The notes beneath the pieces are model-generated. The model saw only the letters and a list, made by a program, of their open reading frames with translations, was not told the DNA's origin and searched no databases. A program made the translations under genes and the position numbers. Positions 52,001-61,548 of a DNA stretch of 64,000 nucleotides are shown here, piece by piece (position 1 is the first letter of the stretch; every line of letters starts with the position of its first letter). Source of the stretch: Parapristionchus giblindavisi (Eukaryota; Nematoda; Chromadorea; Rhabditida; Diplogasteridae); NCBI GenBank assembly GCA_943737045.1, contig CALSFV010000319.1:1-64000 (forward strand), written 5' to 3'.

Positions 52001-54231
52001 AGACTCTAAAGAAGTCGATAGTGAATATTTTACGGTGTTCTTTAAAGGTCTCAACCATTACTCATGAGCTAGCGCATACATTTGGAGCCGATCACGTTCA
52101 GTCGAGACACGATCGTGACGAGTAAGACACCTTTCGTTATTCATTTTTTTTTCACACCCCGAGCTATTTTCACTCTCCGCTCTGGTAACACTCTCTCGTA
52201 CGCAAAGAAAGCGAGAGAGCACTGCCAAAGCGGAGATTTTCCAATTTTCTTCGGGTGTGCCTTTAAAATAGAATTTATTGAACAATATGTAATTATGGTG
52301 ATGAAATCGTCGATTCGTTCATGACTTTACGTTTCAGCTACATTCTGATCGATACTGCCAATATTGAAACGGGAAAGGCGCATAACTTCAAAAAGGATCC
52401 TATCCAAATGTCTACTTATGGAATTCCATACGAGTTTGGATCAAATATGCACTACGGCAACGCTGAGTTAGCTTGTTAGCTTTGGCTTAATTGATAGCAT
52501 ATCTCATTTTAGCTTCGCCAAACGCAAAGGACGCCCTACCATCTATGCTCGACCGGAATACGAGAGATACCACGGATCAATGAGTGGACCTATTGCCACT
52601 TTCTGGGATACTGTACTAATCAATAGAATGTACAAGTGCACCGGTATGTTGGTTTCATAACAAGTGAATATTTTATGTTTTCTTAGGAGCGTAAGTTAGT
52701 TATTTAATTCCAGAGAAATGCCCGAGACCAATCGCCTGCCAGAACAATGGAGTTCAGGATGGCAATGATTGTAACAAATGCTTCTGCCCTATAGGATGGA
52801 GTGGAACATATTGCGAGAAACGAGTAATTATATTCTGTTATAAGATCAAAGATTAATAATGCCCAATGATAGATCTACATATATATTAAATCAATATAGA
52901 TGAAAGATTAAGAGTTATGGAGTTGGACAACTCCGGTATTTTTTAATCGCGGTGAACACCGTCTCAATCCCGTGGCGTGCGCCGTGGTGTAGTGCACTGG
53001 GTAGAACCTTTAGTCGAGGTACCCCGCGAGTTTTGACCTCTCGATGGCGTGCCCCGCGGGAGTTATACGATGTCCCTTAGTAAGCACAAATCCATTGGGG
53101 ATAGAATGGTTATAAAAAATCATTAATAAATGATTCCTCGTGGCCGTTCCGAAAACCCTTGTTATTGTTAAAAGTTCGAAATTCGATGATAACGTTATTA
53201 CGTATATTATAATGGTCTAGGAGATTTTTAAATTAATTTTGCAGCCCGCCAATGCAAGGATTGTCAATGTAGAAGAGCGCGCGTCGGTTGTCCAGATTGA
53301 TCTGAACGGTCCATTCAATGGATTTGAAGAGAAGATAGTTATTCTTCAGGTACATTTTCAAAATATCTCCATATAATAAGCTTATTAGTGGCAGTGAAGC
53401 ATTACTAAATAAGAAATCAATACCATAACTAATTAACGAATATGCACGTTTATAGGCCCCTGCAGGAAAGCGCGTGGAGGCAATGGTCGGCGCTTTCAAA
53501 GAGTCAGTCAAAAATTAATTAAATTAAATTAAATTATTTTTTATTCAAAATATGTACACATGAGCAATTACATGAGCAATTATTAGAAAATACGTATTAA
53601 AGATAGGCAAAATGAGAAGGTGGAGTAAGTGAATTTCTCCAATTTATGATCGATCCATTGTCTTATGTTGCCACAGTTGTGACATGGTATTTTATGTGTA
53701 CTCCCCTGTTCACTCTATTTGTACCTTTCCTGCTCTCCTGATGTCACATAAATAATATTATATTAAGTAAGAGAAACTAACTAAGAAACTACTAACTACT
53801 AAGTAACTAAGTAGGATAAACTAGATTTAAATCTAATCTAGTATATTTCAGTTACGAGTTTACACAGTGTACGTCTCTCGGACTTGAGGTCCTTCCCTTC
53901 AATGACACAAGGACTGCCGGATTCAAGTAGAATAATTATACTATTTGCTATATTTGAAAAATAGTAAATTGTTCTACGCTGTTCAGCTGACGCTGTTAGG
54001 CTGTTATGATGTTAGGGATTAGGCTTGATGTTTTAAAACCTAACGAAACGATTAATCCATAAGATACATAATATAAAAATATGAGGTTAAATCCATTGTA
54101 GATTTTGCGCTAAGCCCAAAAAGGCAAAAGGAGCGGACACATTCATATCAGAAGCCAACTCCATGGTCCTACGGATGTACCGTGACCAGGACTACGATAT
54201 CACTTCTCTCGTCTATGTTCGTACTAAATGA
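46096..54231 (+). CDS. Astacin metalloprotease gene B (NAS type, EGF-CUB)
   Basis: Fourteen exons: 46096-46173, 46301-46491, 46613-46671, 46819-46893, 51019-51115, 51592-51697, 52048-52121, 52338-52466, 52513-52643, 52714-52823, 53245-53349, 53456-53502, 53852-53926, 54102-54231. Sum 1407 nt, 468 aa, all phases consistent. Signal peptide MVSSTVFLVLLSACFVSA; propeptide with FEGD aspartate switch; RRRQ cleavage site; catalytic HELAHTFGADHVQSRHDRD (His 208, Glu 209, His 212, His 218) and Met-turn SNMHY, so all catalytic features are present; EGF module CFCPIGWSGTYC; CUB-like C-terminus. Probably a secreted, active zinc protease. An entire LTR retroelement lies in intron 4 (46894-51018); exon 4 and exon 5 still join in phase, so the gene can remain functional if that 4.1 kb intron is spliced. 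Confidence 0.85.
46960..47747 (+). repeat. 5-prime LTR
   Basis: 788 bp, TG...CA. Its 3-prime third contains six hairpins with the common loop TGCTTCGTGAG (47479-47689). Differs from the 3-prime LTR at few positions, except for a 25 bp patch near the end. Confidence 0.9.
47479..47689 (+). promoter_or_regulatory. Array of six hairpins with an invariant loop
   Basis: Stems CAGCG/CGTTG, CAACC/GGTTG, ACTGTC/GACAGT, AACTCTC/GGGAGTT, TGCC/GGCA and TAAGGTTC/GAACCTTA each enclose TGCTTCGTGAG exactly. Stem sequences differ while pairing holds, which is what selection on RNA (or single-strand DNA) structure looks like. Repeated in the 3-prime LTR at about 50546-50758. Confidence 0.85.
47747..49972 (+). 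CDS. 741-aa acidic ORF of the LTR retroelement
   Basis: The first ATG lies at the LTR/interior junction (ACATGGGG); the frame runs to TAA, 54 bp before the 3-prime LTR. The N-terminal third has charged, probably helical segments (EEYRELRRLYGEEHATYEEM), a position where gag would sit. Residues about 330-510 are runs of short acidic/basic units such as KEDIVEEEDIEKDN, likely coiled coil or disordered. Near the C-terminus is one hydrophobic segment (LFILFCIILVHIILYFFILL) followed by Ser/Thr-rich sequence with a 45-bp direct repeat (about 49833-49922). No zinc knuckle or enzyme motif. Function unknown; could be a diverged gag or an acquired host-like gene. Confidence 0.6.
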   Translation: MGAEPGRTEDNWMDTKWSKQRQGGGVAETSRRRRGEPTRQDPMDVGYCSRTADHKTSFREEYESLRILNKLTVNGNERELRDVYLEFEFHTERLHEGTSCLNRRRASLFVIMHENHEEYRELRRLYGEEHATYEEMKDHMLEYESKKREESSRLKGLRGETTRSCNITRSEVTTTDCGKDMSICEVQCVDKVCVKIEETHAGEESHNEVQDAQCELKGGLQAQMCFDSGVEANTVQDTAKEVVVVAVEDIVATDSSDTQGDQEKTDGTTVLDVYSGVNKRSNEEVVDTDMKKPYIISKRSALESMDIDLSVKDEVISGRNGNRISEVGASSPKGEDVHAHIVEQENIIEQESIIKEEDIIIKEEYIVKQEVTVNEKDIFKEDDISKKDIKEDKDIVEEVEDAVKKKDIAKKEDDIEENVIKEEYMVDQDDLEMKDIIEDNDVEETDIAEKEDIVRKKDTIEDKNAEEKDIMEQKDVVKEDIVEEEDIEKDNIVKEVAVEQVKKDKKVMEVADNIAATNRLDSIIGDGKNDSKEEIVKENLDGFVSGDGKKVSEEIVMKNCEGRVSVKMDSGAVSCEIMLDQDMKVEQLDRRKVVPREPDKKLSLVLSDGVEVEQLDRRKVVLKEPDKELSSVLSRGEPKSFKEEGSWTPVVIHHIHSLFILFCIILVHIILYFFILLPSSTPLSTTVLSSSSQSPTIVSSSLIISLCARHTIVSSSFIISLCARHTHSSTFVAAEEVEPLP
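50027..50817 (+). repeat. 3-prime LTR
   Basis: 791 bp, near-identical to 46960-47747, including all six hairpins. The tail between GCAAGTGCGTT and CCGTATCTTGTACA differs from the 5-prime LTR. Confidence 0.9.
51136..51235. mobile_element. MITE family B, shortened
   Basis: TTAAAGGGAGAGTGCCCTCA to CTGAAGGTCCCTTTAA; astacin B intron 5. Internal deletion relative to the 120 bp form. Confidence 0.8.
51852..51997. mobile_element. MITE family C, second copy
   Basis: ACTAGGTCGAATGAGAAC with its complement at the other end and the internal CGACTGGATGATAACCATTT. Astacin B intron 6. Confidence 0.85.
52150..52266. mobile_element. MITE family A
   Basis: CACACCCCGAGCTATTTTC to TTCGGGTGTGCCTTTAA; astacin B intron 7. 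Confidence 0.8.
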
Positions 54232-55256
54232 GAATTTTTTGTTGTTTATTCGTTGATAAAGTCTAACATTTCGGGAAATTCGTGAGGAACATTACATTTT
54301 TATATATAATAAGGGCTCCATGTAAGGGACAAATTCCCTTCGGACAAGTAGTTTACACACGTTGGGACAACGAACTATTGTGTGTGTCTGATTCTGAAAA
54401 TAGTGCCGATTTTGAACCTTCGGACGGATTTTTTTTATTTATTTTTTTATTTTTTTGTCCCATTTGTCTCGTTTAGACTGGATTTTTTTATTTTACAGCT
54501 TTAATCTTTTTTTACGATGAAAATGAAAACATTCGTGTCTGAATTATGGCACATTGTGCTCTAATGAACTGTAAAAAACTTGAAGGACTAAGTCATATTG
54601 GGTGCTATTTTTACTTGTTTGTCATAAAAATAAAAGCTAATAAAATTTGATTCAATGTCAATTGCAAAAAATATTTACATGTACATTTAGATTTATCACT
54701 TTATCAAGACCAACTGTGCGGTGGATCACCGGATCAATAATGACATGAGGTAGTTCCACAGAATCAGTGGGATTCTTGTTGTTGTTTAAAATTGACAACT
54801 TCATTTATCGTAATCGATGGTTGTTGTGACCTTCCTTCCGACCCAAATTCCAACCTTCCATGTAGGGTTATCAAATATCCCTCACAAGCTCATTATTACA
54901 GCTTCTCGAATTTGTCACTGAAAACCGTTTCTTTGAAAACTGCCACCGAGCCAAAAACCGAAATCGCTTATAAGCGACGGAAATCCACCTATTCTCATTC
55001 CCTTATAATAATATATTATTATTATTATAATGCCAACGCGTTCATGAATATATTTTCTAAATATAATTTAAAGTAAATGAGTGTGAATGTCACGTTGGGA
55101 GTGAGTTCTGGAGGCTTGAAGCCCAATTTAATGTAAGGAGTTCCCACCAACCGCCGTGACCGTATCCATGAACGAGTACAAACCGTTTGCCGACAACAAG
55201 GGTGTGGGGAGAGTTATTGCAAACACCTCCGCCTACGGATGTTCAACCAGGATAGT
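54232..55256. other. Intergenic region downstream of astacin B
   Basis: AT-rich. A stretch at about 55080-55250 keeps short open frames on the minus strand (for example LGFKPPELTPNVTFTLIY) that could be a decayed exon, but I do not recognise it. Confidence 0.35.
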
Positions 55257-55375
55257 TTAAAGAGAGCGTAACCTCACTCAATGGTCTCTTCGACGCGCAA
55301 TGCTCTCTCGTTGTTAAAGAACAGAAAATAGTGAGCGTAATGAAGAGACCATTGAGTGAGGTAACGCTCCCTTTA
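55257..55375. mobile_element. MITE family B at the astacin C promoter
   Basis: TTAAAGAGAGCGTAACCTCA to GAGGTAACGCTCCCTTTAA. Its right TTAA directly precedes CGCATCTGAAC, the shared promoter motif; genes A and B have an unoccupied TTAA there. Confidence 0.9.
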
Positions 55376-55377
55376 AC

Positions 55378-56043
55378 GCATCTGAACTAACATCTACAAC
55401 ACCCACATTAAAAGTTCGTGTTCTTCAGAAAAAAAGATGAACAAGCGGAAACTCGTGGTATAAAAGCGATAACCAAACCATTTTAAACATATCAAATCTC
55501 CTGGGGTCTGTCCAATCTGTCAAAAAAGATGCGAACAAAGTTGCGAACAAAGTTCGCAACTTTGTTCGCATCTTTTTCTCTAAATCTCTCGAAATACACG
55601 CTCTCTAATTCTCTCTAACAAAAGATGCGAACAAAGTTGCGACCAAAAGATGCGAACAAAGTTGCGAACTTTGTTGCGAGGTCGGTTAGAGCAGACGAGA
55701 GAGTGTGCATTTGAAGAGGTGCAGAAAAAGTAATGCCCGTTTACTTATTCTGCTCCTCTTCAAATGCGCACTTTCTCGTCTGCTCTAACCGACCTCGCAA
55801 CAAAGTTCGCAACTTTGTTCGCATCTTTTGGTCGCAACTTTGTTCGCATCTTTTGTTAGAGAGAATTAGAGAGCGTGTATTTCGAGAGATTTAGAGAAAA
55901 AGATGCGAACAAAGTTGCGAACTTTGTTCGCAACTTTGTTCGCATCTTTTTTTGACAGATTGGACAGACCCCTGGAGAGAAATCTTATCCGGGTATGACT
56001 TTACTCTATAAAATTATGATATATTTAAAATTTCAGCAAACCT
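55378..56043 (+). promoter_or_regulatory. Promoter of astacin C, split by a fold-back insertion
   Basis: GCATCTGAACTAAC (55378), TATAAAAGCGATAACC (from 55459), then after the insertion CTGGAGAGAAATCTTATCC, donor and TTTCAG acceptor. The insertion separates the TATA box from the UTR exon. Confidence 0.6.
55505..55970. mobile_element. 466 bp fold-back built from GATGCGAACAAAGTTGCGAA units
   Basis: GGTCTGTCCAATCTGTCAAA at one end and its complement at the other, arms about 220 bp and nearly perfect. Each arm contains five short inverted copies of AAGATGCGAACAAAGTTGCG. Target duplication CCTGG at 55500-55504 and 55971-55975; gene A shows the uninserted sequence. Confidence 0.9.
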
Positions 56044-56138
56044 ATGATCTCGTCGATGGTTTTATTTGTTCTGCTTTCGGCATGTATCGCTTCGTCTTTT
56101 GGGAACGTAGATATTATCAAAGTAATTTCATTTGGAGC

Positions 56139-56260
56139 TTCAAAAGCACGCCCCGAGCTAATTTGAAGCCCCTTTCTGGCAATTCTCTGTCGCTTTCATT
56201 GTCTACGAGAGAAAGAGTTGCCAGTGCGGAGTGCACAATAAACTCGGGGTGTGACTTTAA
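56139..56260. mobile_element. MITE family A in intron 1 of astacin C
   Basis: AAAAGCACGCCCCGAGC to AACTCGGGGTGTGACTTTAA. Orthologous to 36493-36604. A second partial family A core follows at about 56265-56335. Confidence 0.8.
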
Positions 56261-56648
56261 GGAGCTTTTTGATGTCTCACTTTCTTTATTTGCGAGAGAG
56301 TGTGACCAGAGCGGAGAGTCATATTGGATTGGGGATCAGCACAAGGCAATTTCAGATCGAGCAGGAAATGTCGGCTGAAGTAGAAGAAGAATTCTCAAGA
56401 AAAGAAGCTCAGGATGAACTCCAGATGCTACGTGAAGCATACGCTTCTTCTCATCATGAAAACGAAACATTGATCTATGTTCCCAATGAAATTGATCTGA
56501 ATGCAAATCAGACAGATCTCTTCGAGGGTGACATTATTCTAACTCCGTAAGTTCATTAGTTTCAATTGTTATTCTAGCACATTTAGTATACTTGACTTCG
56601 TTAAATTAGTTCTATAGCTCCTGTCATACTGTTTCATCATTACGTATA

Positions 56649-56732
56649 TATTAAAGGGAGCCTAACCTCTCTCTCTCTCAATGGTCTCTTCGACGCTGGT
56701 GTGTACAATGAGAGAGGTAACGCTCTCTTTAA
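56649..56732. mobile_element. MITE family B on a splice acceptor
   Basis: TTAAAGGGAGCCTAACCTCT to GAGGTAACGCTCTCTTTAA; the next base is the G of the exon 3 acceptor (TTTAAG|TGAGCAATGG). Confidence 0.85.
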
Positions 56733-57400
56733 GTGAGCAATGGAAGGTAGCACTCGATTATGACCCTGAAGATCCGGCTAGACGTAGGCAAGGAATAACG
56801 ACTGTGGCCGACTTGTGGCAGCCAATGGGAGCTCCGATCATTCCCTATGAATTCCTTGCTGGATTTCGTAAGTCTTCACAAAACCATCTTTATTATATAA
56901 ACAGAAACATACACACAGAGAGAAAAGGTGTTAAAACACCACCACCCCAGCTGTTATGCACAGGGCGCATGATCGGCTGATTGTTATATTTAACACTTTA
57001 TTGCTGTTGTTCTTTCAGCTGTACTGTCATTTTATACTTTTTCTCTGTGTATACATTTTAAGCATTTGCGCAATCTAATATTATTGCAATAATAATAATG
57101 TTTATCGTTTATTAGACGCGATATTGTTTAAGCGGAAGAACACAAACAAGTGGTGCATGATGCGATGAAGTACTGGGAGGAACGAACGTGTATCAAGTTC
57201 CGTAAAGCGACGCCTAGTGACACTATTGGGTAAGTCGTTTCTCATTGTTGGATCGAAAATGGTTGCGAATTTCACGAATATACGCGTTCGTCTCTCATGT
57301 CTCTATTATATTATATTATATTATGTTATGTATGGCTTTAGATAGAAATAGGCTTCAAATGATAAGTCTACTTCAATTCTGTCTTAACTTGAAGTAAACT

Positions 57401-57500
57401 TTAAAGGCCAAAACTAATTTGAACCTCTCCGCTTTATTTGTCTACAAGAGAGCGTTACCAGAGCGGAGAGTTTCGAATTAGCTAGGGATGCGCATCTAAT
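57401..57500. mobile_element. MITE family A
   Basis: TTAAAGGCCAAAACTAATTT to AGCTAGGGATGCGCATC. Orthologous to 35085-35185 in gene A. Confidence 0.75.
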
Positions 57501-58004
57501 TATCGTGACTTGAATTGCATGTAACATACATTAAAGAAGGAGACCCTTGAGTTGGCATGACTGACTCCCGCCACGAAAAGCATGTTGGCTATTGTTTATA
57601 TTATATGGTAATTGGCGTAAGGGATAATGAGAAAATGAGAGAGCAAGTATGCAAATTCGATGAGCACTCTCTACATGCCTTGAAAGTTGTACTTTCAATG
57701 CGCATAGTGAGCTTTAAACATATCGGGAATCAATATCAGATATCACTCGATTCGTGCGATTAATCTCTATCATTCTATCCGAACAGTCTTAATACGAAAA
57801 AACTCGAAAAAGATGATGTCATGAAACAAATCTCTATCGATAGAGTCAAGTGACTAACTGAAATCGGATTATGATAATCCCACCATCTGTGGAGCGGGGC
57901 AACCCTCTCACATACCAAAAGAACATGTTTTCATGGTTTACAGTGCAGATTGCGTGGTCTAGACAACGATCTAGTTGATCATCGAACCACTTTCCCCGTC
58001 TGAC

Positions 58005-58198
58005 GCATCTGAACAAACCCATTCAGCTGTACCATTGGAACATATTGGCCTAGGAAAGGGATAAACAAGTGGAGCCTTTTGTATATAAGCGATCACCAAA
58101 TCAGTTAGAACATATCACATCAACTGGAGAGAAATCTTCTCCAGGTATGCCATTTTCTTTTAAAATTTATGCATATTTTGCGAAATTTCAGCTCGAAA
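58005..58198 (+). promoter_or_regulatory. Promoter and 5-prime UTR of astacin D
   Basis: GCATCTGAACAAAC (58005), TATATAAGCGATCACC (from 58082), CTGGAGAGAAATCTTCTCC, donor and TTTCAG acceptor before ATG. Confidence 0.65.
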
Positions 58199-61100
58199 AT
58201 GGTTTCAAGAACGGTTTTCTTAGTTCTGTTCGCAGGATGCGTTGCTTCGGCTATGAGAGAAATTGACATGCAGAAGGTAACATCATTCAAATCTACCATA
58301 AAGCCTAAACTTGAATTTGTTTCGCCGACAGAAGCCCATAGTGTGATAATTATCCGATTTGCAATCAATAATTTAAGATCGAGCAGGAAATTCCCGCAGA
58401 ATTCTCGGGAAAAGAATCACATGACGAGCTCAAGAAGCTACGTGAAGCATTCGTTTCTTCCCATCCTGAAAACGAATCTTTGATCGATGTTCCCACTAAA
58501 ATTGACGAAAATCAGAGTGATCTCTCCGAGGAAAGCACTATCAATCCGTAAGTTCATTAGTTTGTTTATCTTATTTAGTGTGGTAGTTAGATCTGAAGTA
58601 AGTTCTTGCCTTTACCTAGTTGGCTGGACTATTTTATCATTCTGTCTATTTTAAGTGATCAGTTGAAGGCAACACTCGATGCTCATCCTAGAAATCGTAG
58701 ACAAGGTTTACCCTTATTTTCCTATTTTTATTCAGAGATTTTAAGTGAAATTCTATAAATATTATTAAAATTAAGCTGTCACGAATGCATCAAATCTGTG
58801 GCAACCTATTGGAGCTCCAATCATTCCTTACGCATGGATGCCCGAGTTCCGTGAGTCTTCACAAAAGTCTTACATTTTTTAAATATTTTAATTGTTTCCT
58901 TACATAAGTATAGGAATCTGGGGTGCAACTTGCTGCAACTTTTTAAACCTTTTTTGTGATATTTTTTTGGTTTTTCAATTTTGGTTGCAACCCTGATGTG
59001 AATTGCAACCAATTAATTCTAGCTCTATTTATAATGGAATATTGTTTAAGCGGAAGAACACAAACAAGCGGTACTCGATTCAATGAAGTTCTGGGAGGAA
59101 CGAACTTGTATCAAGTTCCGTTATGGCACTCTCGATGATAAGAATACGTAAGTCTCGGCTTTTCATTAAAAATTTACCTGATATACTTATCCCTTAGAAT
59201 ATTCCCTTGGAAAAAATACCACAAAAAGGCCTATTTCACATCTACACTCTCTTGGGGTACTTTAGCTAGGATTTGTTTTTTCCCTTCAGTGTATAGTAGA
59301 ACTTATCATTACAGTATCGTCTTCAACACCCGAAGCAAAACTTGTGGATCTCCGATCGGTCGTGGAAAGGGAATACAGGGATTTCAGACGCTTGATCTTG
59401 TGCCAAACACGTGCATGACGGTAAGCAGCACTATGTTCTTATACTCACGGCAAATTCTCGTTGGGATAAGTTGTCTAACAGGACTACCATAGAGAAAGGT
59501 TGGCTTACTCCAAACTCTCTAACAAAAGAGTCGTTAGATAGTAAGACTGAAACTGAACGCAAGGGGAGAATTTAGAGATGAATTTTGTCCTTTTAAGGTA
59601 TCAGGCATCACTACACTGCTAGGACGTGCATTTGGGGCAGATAACGTCCAGTCAAGACAGGATCGTTATGAGTAAGAATCCGTTTGTTATTTATTTATCA
59701 ATCAGTTAAAGACACACCCGAGCTTATTTGATTTTTTTGCTCTGGCTTCACTCTCTTGTTTTCTGTATTTCAAATAGAGTTTGGCCAGAGAGTGTAGATA
59801 GCTCGGGGTGCGACCTTAAAACAGAAATAATTGAATAATAATTTTTGATGGAGTTGTTGGCTATCGTACAATCTTTCATGATTTTAATATTTGAGCTACT
59901 TAACTCTCGATCCGCTCAACATTCAAGAAGGAAAGGCAAGTGGCTTCAAGATGGATCTCCAAATGTCTACTTATGGAATACCATATGAATTTGGATCTAG
60001 TCAGCACTATTACAACACTGAGTTAGTCTTTTCACTTTGGCCCACATTAATCAATACTTTAACCATTAATCAATACTTTCTCTTTTCAGATACGCCGTAA
60101 TTCCAGGACGCCCTGTACTCTTTGCTCGCCCGCAATACTGGAGATACCAGGGATCGATGAGTGGACCCAGAGCCACTTTCTGGGATACTGTACTAATCAA
60201 TAGAATGTACAAGTGCACCGGTAAGTTGATATTTCAAAATCATATAATGATCCCCATCTTTTTTCACAACTACACTATGTATACAGAGACTAAAGTTGCA
60301 AAAGTCATAGTTTTTCCATAGTTTAGGAACGTGTAAATGTTAGCCTGTATATGGGTTGTTCGTTTTTTTTATGGGAGACCTTTGGTTTAATCTTTACGTA
60401 AGATACTAATACAATTCCAGAGAAATGCCCGAAACCAATTGAATGCCAGAACAATGGAGTTCAAGATGGCAACGACTGTAACAAGTGTTTCTGTCCTCGA
60501 GGATGGACTGGAACATATTGCGAGAAACGAGTAATCATATACTATTAGAAGATCAAAGATCAATAGTGACCAAAGATAGATTGACGACGCCAAACGTATT
60601 TAGCTGGGTTATCCCACGTGGCCATTCTGATCTAGTCAGCCATATTGTATTGAACATGTTATATTGAATTATATTACATTGACCTTGGAAATTTTTAACT
60701 TATTGACAATTGAAGCCCGACAATGCAAGGATAGTCAATATAGAAACCCAAGCATCGGTTGTCCAGATTGATTTGAACGGTCCATTCAACGGATTTGAAG
60801 AGAAGATTGTTATTCTTCAGGTACATTTTTCAAAATTATTATTATTATTATTAAAATCCCTGCACGATATAAGCTTATCAGTGGCATGTAAAACAAGTTT
60901 ATAATTGACTAATTGAATATTAAATACTATAACTAAATAACGAATATGTACGATTGTAGGCCCCTGCTGGAAAGCGCGTACAGGCCATGGTCGGCAATTT
61001 CAAACCGTAAGTCGTGAATTAATTAAATTAAATTGAATTAAATTATATCCGAAAGATGTATCAACATAACCAACTATTAAAAATTTAGTTTTTGAAAAAA

Positions 61101-61548
61101 AATCAAAAAAAAAATCTTACCTAGTGTATTTCAGATACCAATTCGAACAGTGCACGCATAACGGACTTGAGGTCCTTCCTTTCAACGACACTCGGACTTC
61201 CGGATTCAAGTAGAACATCTTTTATCTTTATTTTATTTAAAAAAATAGAATTACAATAAATTACGCTTGGCCCTTCTTCAAGGGAGCGTAACCTCTCTCA
61301 ATGGCCTCTTCATTGCGCAAACTATATCTCTGTTCTCTAACAACGAGAGAGTGTAGACCGTTGAAGAGGCATTTGACAAAGTTTTCGGTCCCTTTCACTG
61401 AGGATAAATCCATTGTAGATTCTGCTCTAAACCCAGCACCGAACACGACGCGGACACATTCACATCAGAAGGCAACTCCATGGTTCTCTGGATGTACCGT
61501 GATGAGGACTACGCTATCACTTCTGTTGTATATGTTCGTGCTGTTTGA
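58199..61548 (+). CDS. Astacin-like protein D, zinc site lost
   Basis: Fourteen exons: 58199-58276, 58378-58547, 58656-58705, 58776-58850, 59051-59147, 59315-59420, 59598-59671, 59896-60021, 60090-60220, 60421-60530, 60716-60820, 60960-61006, 61135-61209, 61419-61548. Sum 1374 nt, 457 aa, every phase as in gene B. Signal peptide, propeptide, RRQ, astacin fold, EGF (CFCPRGWTGTYC) and CUB are all there. In the zinc-motif exon gene B has ITHELAHTFGADHVQSR; here it is ITTLLGRAFGADNVQSR, so all three His ligands and the catalytic Glu are replaced without frame damage. The aspartate switch FEGD is SEES, and the Met-turn is SSQHY. Probably a secreted non-enzymatic astacin relative (pseudoenzyme), or a gene early in decay. 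Confidence 0.8.
59706..59819. mobile_element. MITE family A
   Basis: TTAAAGACACACCCGAGC to AGCTCGGGGTGCGACCTTAA; astacin D intron 7. Confidence 0.8.
61278..61396. mobile_element. MITE family B
   Basis: CAAGGGAGCGTAACCTCTCT to AGTTTTCGGTCCCTTTCA, ends partly mutated; astacin D last intron. Confidence 0.75.

Larger units (their letters stand above)
56044..57229 (+). pseudogene. Truncated astacin gene C (first four exons only)
   Basis: Exons 56044-56121, 56356-56546, 56734-56867, 57133-57229 are open and in phase: signal peptide MISSMVLFVLLSACIASS, FEGD propeptide, RRRQ site, and the first catalytic-domain strands to RKATPSDTIG. Introns and their MITEs match gene A, but homology stops at about 57537, before the exon with GCS/VGC. 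No zinc-motif, EGF or CUB exon follows; the next astacin exons start a new gene at 58199. Possibly transcribed as a secreted propeptide fragment, more likely dead. Confidence 0.75.

Noticed and set aside
52976..53060. tRNA gene suggested by GCCGTGGTGTAGTGCACTGG
   Set aside because: An A-box-like sequence is present, but there is no B box or cloverleaf.
57130..57230. In-frame TAA at the start of astacin exon 4 in gene C (and equivalents in A, B, D)
   Set aside because: The TAA belongs to the conserved acceptor TTGTTTAAG; the exon starts after it, and phase fits only then.
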